Assembly (NCBI RefSeq): GCF_013520865.1
Contig: NZ_JACDXJ010000001.1
Location: forward strand, 3,581,501 to 3,645,500
DNA: 64,000 nucleotides
Direction of reading: 5' to 3'
DNA from: Microvirga mediterraneensis
GTDB taxonomy: Bacteria > Pseudomonadota > Alphaproteobacteria > Rhizobiales > Beijerinckiaceae
Shown: one piece after another, positions 8,555 through 16,762 of the stretch
How positions within the stretch are numbered: the stretch's first letter is position 1
Layout of the letters: each line of letters begins with the position of its first letter
Program-made: the position numbers and the translations under genes
Notes under the pieces: model-generated
Told to the model about the DNA's origin: nothing
Database searches by the model: none
What the model saw: the letters and a program-made list of their open reading frames with translations, nothing else

Positions 8555-8722
8555 TCAGCGGCCGTTCCACGCGCGCAAGGCGAGGATCGGCGTCAGGATG
8601 GGCCAGCCGAAGCCCGCGATGAGGATGTGGTCGAGACCGACACCCTCCTCGCCGTCGATCGTGGTCGACACTGCCAGCAGCAGGATCACACCGCACAGAT
8701 AGACCATGAGAACTTCACGCAT
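8555..8722 (-). CDS. Small membrane protein (55 residues)
   Basis: A short frame with product start MREVLMVYLCGVILLLAVST, a polar loop with TIDGEEGVGLDH, and a second hydrophobic stretch (ILIAGFGWPILTPILAL). The two-helix hairpin shape and the AAAGG upstream of the ATG support it. No family is recognised. It is divergent from the NepR-like gene, with 254 bp between the starts. Confidence 0.45.
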   Translation of the reverse strand: MREVLMVYLCGVILLLAVSTTIDGEEGVGLDHILIAGFGWPILTPILALRAWNGR

Positions 8723-8914
8723 GAACCCAGCCCGCCTTTGTCGTTAAGGTCGAGCTTTGACGCAGTGCTCATGGGAATCCAATGCGACCGGCGGTCGCCG
8801 CATCCTTTGGTCGAAGATGCCCGGGCCGCTCCGGAGGAAAGAGAAAGTTCGTCCCAAGGCTTGGCCCGGCGCTTCAGCTACCCCAAAAAAGTATTCTCTT
8901 CCATAAAGTTAGCT

Positions 8915-8939
8915 GAAACCCAATTCGGTCTCGCCCGTT
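8915..8939 (+). promoter_or_regulatory. EcfG-type promoter, one mismatch
   Basis: GAAAC at 8915-8919, 16 bases, then CGTT at 8936-8939. The consensus for alphaproteobacterial EcfG sigma factors is GGAAC-N16/17-CGTT, so this has one mismatch in the -35 part. It lies 38 bases before the start of the NepR-like gene, a sensible promoter distance. Function is inferred. Confidence 0.4.
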
Positions 8940-8976
8940 CTCAGGCTCAAGGATGCGAAGCAGATGGAGGACATGG

Positions 8977-9201
8977 ATGCCAAAGCGGCACCACCCTTAT
9001 GACGCAGAGAGTGAACGAGGCTGGAGCATCGGCTCCGGCAATCTGACGCCGACCGGCCAGTCGGAACTTCTGAAAGATCTCGGGCGGCAGTTGCAGCAGA
9101 ACTATCAGCCCATGCTGAAAGAGCCTGCCCCGGATCGAATCCAGCACCTGCTGGAGCGTCTGGAGCAGGCTCAGCACCAAGAAGACGACGAGGGTCTCTG
9201 A
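8977..9201 (+). CDS. NepR-like anti-sigma factor
   Basis: A 74-residue protein. The core LGRQLQQNYQPMLKEPAPDR followed by IQHLLERLEQA matches the NepR pattern (LG-x-x-L-x-x-x-Y, E-P-x-P-D-R, L-L-x-x-L). NepR proteins hold EcfG sigma factors inactive until phosphorylated PhyR pulls them off. ATG 8977 is six bases after GGAGG (8966-8970). Neither phyR nor ecfG is beside it, so it is probably an extra copy outside the main locus. A possible EcfG promoter lies just upstream. Confidence 0.72.
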   Translation: MPKRHHPYDAESERGWSIGSGNLTPTGQSELLKDLGRQLQQNYQPMLKEPAPDRIQHLLERLEQAQHQEDDEGL

Positions 9202-9225
9202 CCCCCGGACCGGCCGCTCGCGGCC

Positions 9226-9585
9226 TTAGCCCCTGCGGCGTTTCCGGTGGCCGGAGGACGTCTCGCGCGGAATGAGATTATAGATCAGGAATCCCGTCAG
9301 GATTCCGGCCCCGAGCAGAACCAAAGGGTACGACCTGGCGCTATGAACCACGTCGGAAGCTTTCTCCCGCACCACATACAGTGGGGCGGAATCGTGGATC
9401 AGACGCTCGGCGCGCCTGAGATTCTCGCGGCGGGTATGAATTTCCAGGTCATATCCATCGTCGTCCTCGCGCTCGTGGACGGCAATGCTGTTGCGGGCGA
9501 AGCCACCCGCTACCAGACGCTGAACGGCCTGGTTGGCCTCCTTGCGAGACGGGAAGCTTCCTGTGGCGATGGACGTATGCGGCAT
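9226..9585 (-). CDS. Stress-type small protein with one C-terminal membrane helix
   Basis: A 119-residue protein. The first 70 residues (TGSFPSRKEANQAVQRLVAGG, then AVHERED) look like the domain of the general stress protein 17M/YflT type, in which a strand-helix-strand unit carries a conserved FxxxxEAxxAVxxL pattern. Residues 88-108 form a membrane helix with a basic tail. The function is unknown. It is convergent with the NepR-like gene, 24 bases apart, which fits a stress role but does not prove it. Confidence 0.55.
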   Translation of the reverse strand: MPHTSIATGSFPSRKEANQAVQRLVAGGFARNSIAVHEREDDDGYDLEIHTRRENLRRAERLIHDSAPLYVVREKASDVVHSARSYPLVLLGAGILTGFLIYNLIPRETSSGHRKRRRG

Positions 9586-9687
9586 CAGTCAATCCTTTTC
9601 AAACTGCTGACGCAAATTCCTGGCAAGCGCCAAGGTTCCACGCACCCCGGCGGGATGAGAACCCGGGTTCGCCCGATCGCCGTAGTG

Positions 9688-10083
9688 TCAATGCCGCCGG
9701 GAGGCGTCCGCCGCCCTCTCGGCTTCCATCAGGACCTCCAGCGCCTTCCAGGGCTTCGGCATGAAGCGAACATCGCGCGGAACATCGGCCTCACGTTGAT
9801 CGAGAGGCCGTCCGGATGTCAGGACGGTGCGCACCCAGGGCCATTTCAGGCGCACGGTACGGACAAGGTCCAGCCCATCCATCAGACAGGGAAGACGGAC
9901 ATCGGCGAACAGGAAGGCCACCTCGTCGGAATGCTGCCGCAAATAGTCCAGGGCCTCTTCCGCGCTGGAAGCCTCAACGACCTTCAGGTCGGTTTCCTCA
10001 AGGAGCGCTGCCGCCAAGCCTCTGACCTCGAAGTCGTCCTCGACGATCAAGGCGACGCGATACGGCTCGATCTTCTGTCCCAT
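9688..10083 (-). CDS. Stand-alone response regulator receiver domain
   Basis: A 131-residue protein that is a receiver domain only. The acidic patch is E15-D16-D17, the phospho-acceptor is D61 (LFADVRLP), followed by T/S at about 89-90 and K110 in MPKPW. It probably relays phosphoryl groups or acts by protein contact, since no output domain is present. GAGGAG eight bases upstream fixes the ATG at 10083. No histidine kinase is adjacent. Confidence 0.85.
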   Translation of the reverse strand: MGQKIEPYRVALIVEDDFEVRGLAAALLEETDLKVVEASSAEEALDYLRQHSDEVAFLFADVRLPCLMDGLDLVRTVRLKWPWVRTVLTSGRPLDQREADVPRDVRFMPKPWKALEVLMEAERAADASRRH

Positions 10084-10291
10084 CCGGTCATCTCCTCTAT
10101 AATCCGGCGGCTGTTCTTGGAGCCTGCCGCGCGTGCAACGACGCGCGAGGCCCGGTGATCGTTGGAAGGACCGTCCCGGAAACGCAAAGCGGGTGGTCGC
10201 GGTGACGAAGCGAGGCGCGACGCAAGCTGCTGTCCGGCTTGTCGCGCAACGAAGAAATCTATTCGTGGGCGCGAATACAAAAACTCGATGT

Positions 10292-10311
10292 CCCGATGGT
10301 TCGCCATCGGG
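10292..10311. other. Perfect UUCG-tetraloop hairpin
   Basis: CCCGATGG-TTCG-CCATCGGG is an eight-pair stem with the very stable UUCG loop, sitting in the 379-bp gap 10084-10462. No T-tract follows on either strand. It may be part of a leader or a small RNA. Nothing else is recognisable in that gap. Confidence 0.45.
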
Positions 10312-10462
10312 TGAAGCCCTGATCACAGAACGGTGAACCTCGGGCTCCGTTTCAGCTTGGCCGTTAAGAAAATTATCGGAAGGTCGTTTTTGCCTTGGAG
10401 GAACCTGCCCCCAGGCTGTAGCTTAAGCTCTGACCCGACTGTCCGCACGCGAGATCCCGATT

Positions 10463-10702
10463 GTGCTCAAGGAGACCAAGCTTCATCAAGAGTTCTTGGA
10501 TCTGGAGCAACACATGCGGCTTCTGGATCGGCAGCTTGCAGACGCCATTCAGCGCATCCGCCACGGCTCCTCCCCTGATCTGGTCGAGAAGGCCAAGGAG
10601 GACGAGAAATTTCTTCTCTCCGAGCTCGATCGCCTGATGACCCGGATGCGCGCCGTCGAAGGTCAGCTTCTGCAGATTCAGAAGACCGCCACGCGTCACT
10701 GA
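10463..10702 (+). CDS. Small coiled-coil protein
   Basis: A 79-residue, almost entirely helical, charged protein (HQEFLDLEQHMRLLDRQLAD ... ELDRLMTRMRAVEGQLLQIQ) predicted by eye to form a coiled coil. The first in-frame start is GTG 10463; an internal ATG at 10514 is possible. No family is recognised with certainty. It may act as a small structural or DNA/protein-bridging factor; this cannot be decided from sequence. Confidence 0.55.
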   Translation: MLKETKLHQEFLDLEQHMRLLDRQLADAIQRIRHGSSPDLVEKAKEDEKFLLSELDRLMTRMRAVEGQLLQIQKTATRH

Positions 10703-10855
10703 CACATCGTGCGATCCCTGAGGACCTCCCTAAAGGATTTTCCCTCAACGAGAGGCGCATCGTAGCCCGTGTGCGGCAGAGCACCTCGCGCAGCCCGATG
10801 AAGGTTCATGGTGACACGCGATTAACGTTAGGTCAGATCACGAAGAGGATGAGGT

Positions 10856-11008
10856 ATGACCTTCGACGGTTCTCATCTCACATCACGACGAACTGAGATT
10901 GCCAGCGATCGTGCTCCCCGGCGCCTTGGCATTCCGCTGATCCCGGCTTTGCTCAGCGCATTGGCGATCCTGAACGTCGTGTCGGTTGTCATGGCGCTAA
11001 TGGACTAG
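10856..11008 (+). CDS. Small single-pass membrane protein (50 residues)
   Basis: A short frame preceded by AGAGGATGAGGT, a purine-rich ribosome site. The product has a hydrophilic, arginine-rich first half (MTFDGSHLTSRRTEIASDR) and one C-terminal membrane helix (IPLIPALLSALAILNVVSVV). It resembles the 45-residue frame at 6371 in design. The function is unknown. Confidence 0.5.
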   Translation: MTFDGSHLTSRRTEIASDRAPRRLGIPLIPALLSALAILNVVSVVMALMD

Positions 11009-11060
11009 CTCACTTCGCCGGCCGTCGATGAGGCGAGAGTTCGTGGGACAAACAGGAAGA

Positions 11061-11099
11061 ACTGCAAGGCGCGTTCCGGAGAAGGCGGCCTTGCAGTTT
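11061..11099. repeat. Perfect 11-bp inverted repeat
   Basis: The arms AACTGCAAGGC (11061-11071) and GCCTTGCAGTT (11089-11099) flank a 17-base loop, 53 bases after the small membrane gene. Without a T-tract, it may be a processing or stabilising 3' hairpin. Confidence 0.45.
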
Positions 11100-11180
11100 C
11101 ATGAAAAATGGTCAGCGCATCGTGCGAACTTAAGTGTTTGCGTCAGATGGTGCGCCGGCCGGAAACGAACACCGCAATGG

Positions 11181-11204
11181 CCCAAAAGCATCCTCGCTTT
11201 TGGG
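11181..11204. repeat. Inverted repeat CCCAAAAGC / GCTTTTGGG
   Basis: A perfect nine-base inverted repeat with loop ATCCTC. The arms resemble the CCCAAAAGTGG / CCACTTTTGGG core of the palindrome at 27997-28042. It lies just beyond the stop of the 24-residue peptide gene on the minus strand and may serve as its terminator. Confidence 0.45.
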
Positions 11205-11213
11205 ATCTATGCC

Positions 11214-11288
11214 TTATCGCAACCCGAGGAACGACAAGATCGCGAGGACGACCACGATCGCTCCGATGAGCCAGATGATGTTGTTCAT
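11214..11288 (-). CDS. 24-residue hydrophobic peptide under an EcfG promoter
   Basis: The product is one membrane helix, MNNIIWLIGAIVVVLAILS followed by FLGLR. A strong AGGAG site precedes the ATG, and an exact GGAAC-N16-CGTT promoter lies 37 bases upstream. Together these argue that such a tiny gene is real and belongs to the general stress response. The length and lone helix resemble other stress-induced membrane peptides. The function is unknown. Confidence 0.6.
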   Translation of the reverse strand: MNNIIWLIGAIVVVLAILSFLGLR

Positions 11289-11324
11289 GATGATGCTCTC
11301 CTGACGTTGGCTTGACCCCATGCC

Positions 11325-11349
11325 AACGGTCAAGGTGAGCCTTCGTTCC
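11325..11349 (-). promoter_or_regulatory. EcfG-type promoter (GGAAC-N16-CGTT)
   Basis: On the minus strand GGAAC is at 11349-11345 and CGTT at 11328-11325 with exactly 16 bases between. This is the consensus recognised by EcfG sigma factors of the PhyR-NepR general stress response in alphaproteobacteria. It drives the 24-residue peptide gene. Confidence 0.7.
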
Positions 11350-11368
11350 GTCGATTGAGCCGGTCCGA

Positions 11369-11629
11369 CTAATCGGCCGCGCAATCGGTCACATCCCGGC
11401 CAGCCACGTTTCCTGCGGGGCCGATCTGGCGTCTCGACACGGTCGTGCACGCCTCACGCGTCAAGCCACGGCTCGTATCCGCCCGCACGCTGCCGTCAAA
11501 GACGCGCTCCGTTTCATAGCCCGGCCCGGATTGATATTCCCAAGTGGAAACGCCCGCCGTGCCCACGCATCCGGACAGCCCGGCTGCAAGAAACGCAACA
11601 GACGCCAGGTTTCTGAAGGCTTTCCGCAT
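11369..11629 (-). CDS. Small lipoprotein
   Basis: An 86-residue protein with a lipoprotein signal (MRKAFRNLASVAFLAAGLSGC), giving a lipidated cysteine at residue 21. The mature part is polar, with two more cysteines (EACTTVSRRQ and VTDCAAD) that could pair. No family is recognised. It sits between the porin and the stress peptide gene on the same strand, with its own upstream gap. Confidence 0.65.
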   Translation of the reverse strand: MRKAFRNLASVAFLAAGLSGCVGTAGVSTWEYQSGPGYETERVFDGSVRADTSRGLTREACTTVSRRQIGPAGNVAGRDVTDCAAD

Positions 11630-11733
11630 CGCTCATCCCAATTGTTGGTTTCGCCTGTTCCACGCACGTTATAAACCGCACTTCCGATACGGCAACGCAG
11701 TTCGCGACATCTCACCGAGATGCCGAAGACATC

Positions 11734-11765
11734 AAAAGAAAAACCCCGGCGTTGCCACCGGGGTT
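11734..11765 (-). terminator. Rho-independent terminator of the porin gene
   Basis: On the minus strand AACCCCGG pairs with CCGGGGTT around an eight-base loop, followed by TTTCTTTT. It begins 26 bases past the porin stop. Confidence 0.85.
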
Positions 11766-11790
11766 CTCCGATCGGATCGGGATAGGCCGA

Positions 11791-13047
11791 TCAGAAGTCG
11801 CGCTGAACGCGCAGGCGGCCTTCCCAGGTGTCGCTGTCCTGGCCGAAAGTCGGGCCGCGCGGATCGATGTTGGAGTAGAGAACCTCCACACCGAGATCGA
11901 GGCCCGAAACAGGCGACCAGATCAGGTTCGTGCCGGCGCGCCACTCGGTGAAATCGAACACCGAAGCGTTGACGAAGGTGCCAACCGGAACGCCTACCAG
12001 GTCGTTGCTGTAGTCGACGCGGGCATACGAACCGAACACGCTCTGGCGGACCGTCGGGGTCCAGTAGTGGTTCAGGCCACCGGCGATCGACCAGCCGCGG
12101 CCGGTATTGATGTCGCCATTGGTGCCCACATAGGCGTCGACCACGTCGCGAGTCGTGGCGCCGGACGTGACGTTCGGATCGAAGCCCAGGTAGCCGAGAG
12201 CGCCGTCCGCATAGGTGGCGGCGAGCCACAGGGCATCACCCTGGCCGAGCGCCGGCAGGTTGACATAGCCCTGCCCCGTGACGGCCCAGCCGAGCTTGGT
12301 GTCAGGGTAATCCACGCCACCGCCGGGGAACGTGACCAGATTGTCGCTGCGCAGCTGGTGCAGGGCGGCACCGAGCTGAGCCGAGCCCCAGGAGCCCTCA
12401 TATTTCAGGTTGCCCACCACGTCCGGCATCGTCTGGCCGGCTTCGGTGAATACGGTGGTTCCGGCGAAGGTGTTGCCGGTGAAGCTGCCCTCTTCGATCG
12501 CCAGCGTGGCCGAGAAGCCGTTGCCGAACGAGAAGGTGTAGGCGAACGCGTTCACAGTCGGAGCGTCATAGAAGCGGAGCGTGCCCCAGTTCTCGTTCGG
12601 CAGGTCGCTGTTCATGAAGAACGAGATCGTCCGACCGGCGGTGAGGCCGCCGAACTGCACGAAGGCCTGGTCGACGTTCGGCGAGGTCGAGCTGAATTCG
12701 TAGGCGCCGGTGTTGCGGGTCATCTCGAAGCGCACGAAGGTGCGGAGCAGACCGTAGGCGGTGGCGGTGCGGGCGTCGAGCTGGATACGGCCACGAGCGC
12801 GGAAGCCGATGGCGTCATCGGCGCGTGTGTTCGGCTCAAGGTACAGGGCCTCGGCGCGGACTCGGCCGCCGATGCGGAGACAGGTTTCGGTGCCGGGGAT
12901 GTAGAAGAAGCCTGCGCCGTAGGTGGAGCAGACGCGCACGTATTCAACAGCAGCGGCCTTCTTCGCGGGAAGATCGGCAGCTTGAGCTCCGGCAACAGCC
13001 GCGAGACCCGCGACCGATCCGAGGAAGAGGCTCTTAGCGAGCTTCAT
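11791..13047 (-). CDS. Outer-membrane porin (Rhizobiales Omp2/RopA type)
   Basis: A 418-residue protein with signal peptide (MKLAKSLFLGSVAGLAAVAG, then AQAADLP) and the family start of the mature chain, VEYVRVCSTYGAGFFYIPGT, followed by alternating beta strands and a terminal F (RVQRDF), typical of 16-strand porins. It forms general diffusion channels. The two cysteines near the mature N-terminus (VRVCS and ETCLRIGG) are usual for the family. The start at 13047 has GGAG eight bases upstream; a longer frame to 13158 lacks support. Confidence 0.92.
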   Translation of the reverse strand: MKLAKSLFLGSVAGLAAVAGAQAADLPAKKAAAVEYVRVCSTYGAGFFYIPGTETCLRIGGRVRAEALYLEPNTRADDAIGFRARGRIQLDARTATAYGLLRTFVRFEMTRNTGAYEFSSTSPNVDQAFVQFGGLTAGRTISFFMNSDLPNENWGTLRFYDAPTVNAFAYTFSFGNGFSATLAIEEGSFTGNTFAGTTVFTEAGQTMPDVVGNLKYEGSWGSAQLGAALHQLRSDNLVTFPGGGVDYPDTKLGWAVTGQGYVNLPALGQGDALWLAATYADGALGYLGFDPNVTSGATTRDVVDAYVGTNGDINTGRGWSIAGGLNHYWTPTVRQSVFGSYARVDYSNDLVGVPVGTFVNASVFDFTEWRAGTNLIWSPVSGLDLGVEVLYSNIDPRGPTFGQDSDTWEGRLRVQRDF

Positions 13048-13331
13048 GGTGATCTCCAAATATTCCTGAGTCCATGACTCATACACAACCGTGACCATAA
13101 TCGAGCGTCGGCTTGGCGCAATCGGGGCCACCGCGCAGTTCGCCCATTCATGGCGCAATCTGCTGAAAAGATAAGCAAATCTGGATCGCGCCCGAAATTA
13201 TCTCCGCCAGTGTGTCATTATTTCAACATCGACAACCCGGGCTTACGAAAGGTCATTTGGAGTGCCAGGATGCTTCCGTAACGGAAGAAAGCGGAATGGT
13301 CCTATCCCCGAGCAGCAGGCCGTTTCAGTCC

Positions 13332-13622
13332 TCAGTCGTTGAAGAAATAATCGGAGTCCCGACAGACATATCCCGCAAAGCATTGCGGCGTGTCCCGGGT
13401 CGGCACGTAGCGCGGCTCGATCGTCTCGTTGATCTCGCAGAAGCTGCGGTCCCTGACGTACCGGTCGTAGGTATAGGTGCCCGTGCCGAGAACGACGGCC
13501 CCGCGCGAGAACACGAGGCCACGGGCCTGGGCGCAGGTCATGCTCGGAGTGAAGGGTCGGTTTTGAGCCAATGCGCTCGAAGCGAAGGACAACGCGACCA
13601 GAACAAGAGCAACTCGTCTCAT
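13332..13622 (-). CDS. Small secreted four-cysteine protein, copy B
   Basis: A 96-residue protein with signal peptide (MRRVALVLVALSFASSALAQ). The mature part has MTCAQARGLV, GAVVLGTGTYTYDRYVRD, FC, VPTRDTPQC and YVC, the same pattern and four cysteines as copy A at 5982-6281. AAGGG eight bases upstream selects ATG 13622 over the ATG at 13637. Function unknown; periplasmic location inferred. The 284-bp gap between it and the porin start holds the porin promoter region and no gene. Confidence 0.75.
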   Translation of the reverse strand: MRRVALVLVALSFASSALAQNRPFTPSMTCAQARGLVFSRGAVVLGTGTYTYDRYVRDRSFCEINETIEPRYVPTRDTPQCFAGYVCRDSDYFFND

Positions 13623-13738
13623 ACCCGAACCCTTCATGCGGATGTCCGTAGCGGAAGCATATTCCCGTATGACAACGTGGAAAGGCGGGCCCGGTTACGC
13701 ACGAGGTTCGAGGTTTTCGGGAAAACGAGAGCGCGATC

Positions 13739-15295
13739 CTAAAGCATAGGCTGCAGGCGCCGCGCCAGCTCGACGGCGGCGGCGTAATCGGTCTTTCCCG
13801 AGCCCAGCACCGGAATGCCGGAGACCAGGATGGAGCGGGGCACCCAGAGCTCGGGAAAGCCCTGTGCCTTGGCGTGGGCCAGCAGCACGTCCCGGTCCGC
13901 TTCCGGCTTGTCCGTGATGAGGATGATCTGCTCGCCCTTGCGCGGATCCGGCACGGCCACGACCACATGGTTACTGTCGGGCCAGAGGCTCTGAACGGTG
14001 GCCTCGATGGCGGCCAGCGAGATCATCTCGCCGCCGATCTTGGCGAACCGTTTCGCCCGCCCCCGGATCGTCACGATCCCGTCGTCCACGGTCACGATGT
14101 CGCCGGTATCGTGCCAACCCTGGACGGGAGGACGCAGACCGCCGGGAGCGGTGGGATCGAGATAGCCCTTCATCACGTTCGGGCCGCGCACGTGCAGGCG
14201 GCCGCCCTCATGGATCCCTTCCACCGGGTCGAGGCGCCATTCGAGGGCCGGCAGGATCGGGCCGACCGATCCGGGCCTGTTGCGGTCCGGTAGACTCACG
14301 GAGATGACCGGAGAGCATTCGGTCGCCCCGTACCCTTCAAGGATCACCGTGCCGTGCTTGGCCCAGAGCCTGCGCGTCTCGTCCTTCACCCGTTCGGCCC
14401 CGGCGATGACATAGCGGACGCTCGCCAGATCGTTCTCCCCCGCCGCGCGGGCATAGCCCTGCAGGAAGGTATCCGTCGCGAGCATGATCGTGGCGTGCGT
14501 CCCGGCCACGAGCTTCGGGATCTGCCGGTAATGGAGCGGACTCGGATAGAGCACGGACTTCATGCCGTTGAGAACCGCCGTCAGCAATCCGGCGGTCAGG
14601 CCGAAGGAGTGGAAGATCGGCAGGGGATTGAAGAACACGTCGTCCGGCCGCAGCACGTCGCCCGCGAGCGCCTTGACCTGATAGGCATTGGCGACGAGGT
14701 TGGTGTTCGACAGCGCCACGCCCTTCGGCACGCCTTCCGAGCCTGAGGTGAACAGCACGACGGCCGTATCGTCGGGTTCGACCTTGGCGCCGGCGTGAAC
14801 GCGCCTCGCCATCCAGGAATCGACGAGCCCACGCAGCTTGTCGAGGCTCGTCAGCTGCCCCCGGACATCCTCGAGCCACAGGATCCGCCGCCCCTCCCCC
14901 AGGATCGCCACGAGGTCGTCGAGCTTGCCCTGCTCGACGAAGCGGCGGGAGGTCACGATGGTCTTTATTCCGGCGAGCTCGCATGCGGCCTTGAGATTCT
15001 TGGATCCCGCCGTGAAGTTCAGGAAGGCGGGAACCCGCCCGAAGGCGTTGAGCCCGAACAGGGTGACGGCGATGGCCTGGACGTTCGGGAGTAGCACGCC
15101 GATCGTCTCGCGCTCCGCCGTCAGGCCCGCCAGCTTTCGCCCGAGGACAAGCGAGCCCAGGACGAGGCGCCCGAAGGTGATCGGCTGGCGCTCCAGATCC
15201 TCGAGGGCGACCTTGTTCCGGCCGAAGCGGTCCCTCGCGTCGAGAAGGGCGCCGAACAGGCTCTTGCGCGTCCGCGCGATGTCGAACTCCACCAC
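13739..15295 (-). CDS. AMP-forming acyl-ACP/acyl-CoA synthetase-like protein (Aas C-terminal type)
   Basis: A 518-residue adenylate-forming ligase. Core motifs are FTSGSEGVPKG (A3), YGATECSP (A5), HDTGD (A7), GRAKRFAKIGGEMISL (A8) and the C-terminal lysine in GSGKTD. The A3/A8 wording is that of the acyl-ACP synthetase half of Aas, so activation of a fatty acid for transfer to ACP or CoA is likely. No acyltransferase domain is fused. It is the last gene of a leftward cinA-gpt-ligase run, 18 bases after gpt. The true substrate is not shown by sequence. Confidence 0.8.
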   Translation of the reverse strand: MVEFDIARTRKSLFGALLDARDRFGRNKVALEDLERQPITFGRLVLGSLVLGRKLAGLTAERETIGVLLPNVQAIAVTLFGLNAFGRVPAFLNFTAGSKNLKAACELAGIKTIVTSRRFVEQGKLDDLVAILGEGRRILWLEDVRGQLTSLDKLRGLVDSWMARRVHAGAKVEPDDTAVVLFTSGSEGVPKGVALSNTNLVANAYQVKALAGDVLRPDDVFFNPLPIFHSFGLTAGLLTAVLNGMKSVLYPSPLHYRQIPKLVAGTHATIMLATDTFLQGYARAAGENDLASVRYVIAGAERVKDETRRLWAKHGTVILEGYGATECSPVISVSLPDRNRPGSVGPILPALEWRLDPVEGIHEGGRLHVRGPNVMKGYLDPTAPGGLRPPVQGWHDTGDIVTVDDGIVTIRGRAKRFAKIGGEMISLAAIEATVQSLWPDSNHVVVAVPDPRKGEQIILITDKPEADRDVLLAHAKAQGFPELWVPRSILVSGIPVLGSGKTDYAAAVELARRLQPML

Positions 15296-15313
15296 CGGCG
15301 CCCCTCGATCCTG

Positions 15314-15820
15314 TTAACCCGCCGAGCCTTCGCGGATCGGCGCCTGGTAGGCGAGACCCATATCCCAGGGGAAGTAGATCCAGGTGTCCTGGCTCACTTC
15401 CGTCACGAAGGTGTCGATCAAGGGACGCCCGGCGGGCTTGGCGTAGACGGCGGCGAAATGCGCGTTGGGGAGCATGTCGCGCACGATCTTGGCGGTCTTG
15501 CCCGTATCGGTGAGGTCGTCGATCACGAGGACGCCCTTGCCCTTTCCGTCGCCCACGGCCTTGATCGAGGGCGCGATGTCCTTCAGCACCTGCAGGTCGC
15601 CCTGGTTCTTGTAGTCGTGGTAGCTCGCGATGCAGACGCTCTCGATGAGACGCAGGTCGAGCTCGCGCGCCACGATGGCGGCCGGCACGAGGCCGCCGCG
15701 GGTGATGCAGACGATCGCCTCGAAGGGACCGGCGGAGGCCAGACGCCAGGCAAGGGCCCGGCAATCGCGGTGGAACTGATCCCAGGAGACAGGGAAGGCT
15801 TTCGGAGAGGTCGGGGACAT
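15314..15820 (-). CDS. gpt: Xanthine(-guanine) phosphoribosyltransferase
   Basis: A 168-residue purine salvage enzyme. The PRPP-binding signature is [14 protein letters not shown], and the ITRGGLVPA loop is typical of Gpt. It converts xanthine, guanine or hypoxanthine plus PRPP to the nucleotide. ATG 15820 was chosen because it matches the family length. It lies 41 bases downstream of the cinA-like gene and may share its transcript. Confidence 0.9.
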   Translation of the reverse strand: MSPTSPKAFPVSWDQFHRDCRALAWRLASAGPFEAIVCITRGGLVPAAIVARELDLRLIESVCIASYHDYKNQGDLQVLKDIAPSIKAVGDGKGKGVLVIDDLTDTGKTAKIVRDMLPNAHFAAVYAKPAGRPLIDTFVTEVSQDTWIYFPWDMGLAYQAPIREGSAG

Positions 15821-15861
15821 GGCTCTGCTCTTGTAGGGCTGTCTGGTGAAACGAATAACGC

Positions 15862-16608
15862 TTACAGGGGTGCCCGGTCGCCCTTGAGGCGGCCGAGAAG
15901 CTCGCGCACGGCAGCGGCGGCACCGGCCACCGCGTCCGGGTCCTTGCCCCGCACGACGATCTGGTTGCGGAAGCCGCTCGTCGAGAACGACGGATAGGAT
16001 CCGATGGACACGGCCGGGTTCGACGCGGCGATCAGGCTCAGCCCCTCGGCATAGATGCCCTCGGCCAGACCCTCGGCCTCGATGGTCTCGATGATCATGC
16101 GGGCGCCGGTCTGGAGCGATGGGGCGATGAGGTCGAGCATGGCCTGCATGATGGACGGCACGCCCGCCATGACGAACACATTGCCGATCCGGAAGCCGGG
16201 CGCCTTGGAGATGGGGTTCTCGATCAGGTCGGCCCCCTCGGGGATCCGGGCCATGCGCAGGCGCGCCTCGTTCAGCTCGTGGGGCTGGTAGCGCTCCCGC
16301 AGCATCGCGACCGCCCGGGGATCCTGCCCGATCCCGACATTGAAAGCCTTGGCGATGCAATCGGCCGTGATGTCGTCATGGGTCGGACCGATGCCGCCGG
16401 TGGTGAAGAGATAGGTGTAGCGGCCGCGCAGGGCATTGACCGCCGCGACGATCTCCCCCTCCACGTCCGGCACGACGCGCACCTCGCGCAGGTCGATGCC
16501 GATCCCGGTCAGGTACTCGGCGATATAGCCGATATTCTTGTCCTTGGTGCGCCCCGTGAGGATCTCATCGCCAATGATGAGGAGGGCGGCTGTAACGGAA
16601 ACGGCCAT
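15862..16608 (-). CDS. CinA-family molybdopterin-binding-like protein (short form)
   Basis: A 248-residue protein made mainly of the MoCF-biosynthesis/CinA N-terminal domain: [15 protein letters not shown] near the start, [20 protein letters not shown] in the middle, and AMPPS-like [14 protein letters not shown]. In full-length CinA this domain is an ADP-ribose pyrophosphatase and the C-terminal domain a nicotinamide-nucleotide amidase; the latter is absent here. It is divergent from sfsA. Confidence 0.85.
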   Translation of the reverse strand: MAVSVTAALLIIGDEILTGRTKDKNIGYIAEYLTGIGIDLREVRVVPDVEGEIVAAVNALRGRYTYLFTTGGIGPTHDDITADCIAKAFNVGIGQDPRAVAMLRERYQPHELNEARLRMARIPEGADLIENPISKAPGFRIGNVFVMAGVPSIMQAMLDLIAPSLQTGARMIIETIEAEGLAEGIYAEGLSLIAASNPAVSIGSYPSFSTSGFRNQIVVRGKDPDAVAGAAAAVRELLGRLKGDRAPL

Positions 16609-16762
16609 GCGCAGCGATCCTTTTGGGGGCGTTTAGCGTTAGAAGCTGCAATTCTCAAGCGGAAGCAAGCGTTCATTCCCTGTCGTCCCCTCGCTTCGGT
16701 CGCAGTTGAACCCCCACCGCCTCCCCTGCTACCAGGAAGTCCCTTTCAATCATTGGATACCG

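Noticed and set aside
9247..10158. 303-codon plus-strand frame across 9226-10083
   Set aside because: It lies opposite two recognisable minus-strand genes (the stress-type protein and a receiver domain with all catalytic residues).
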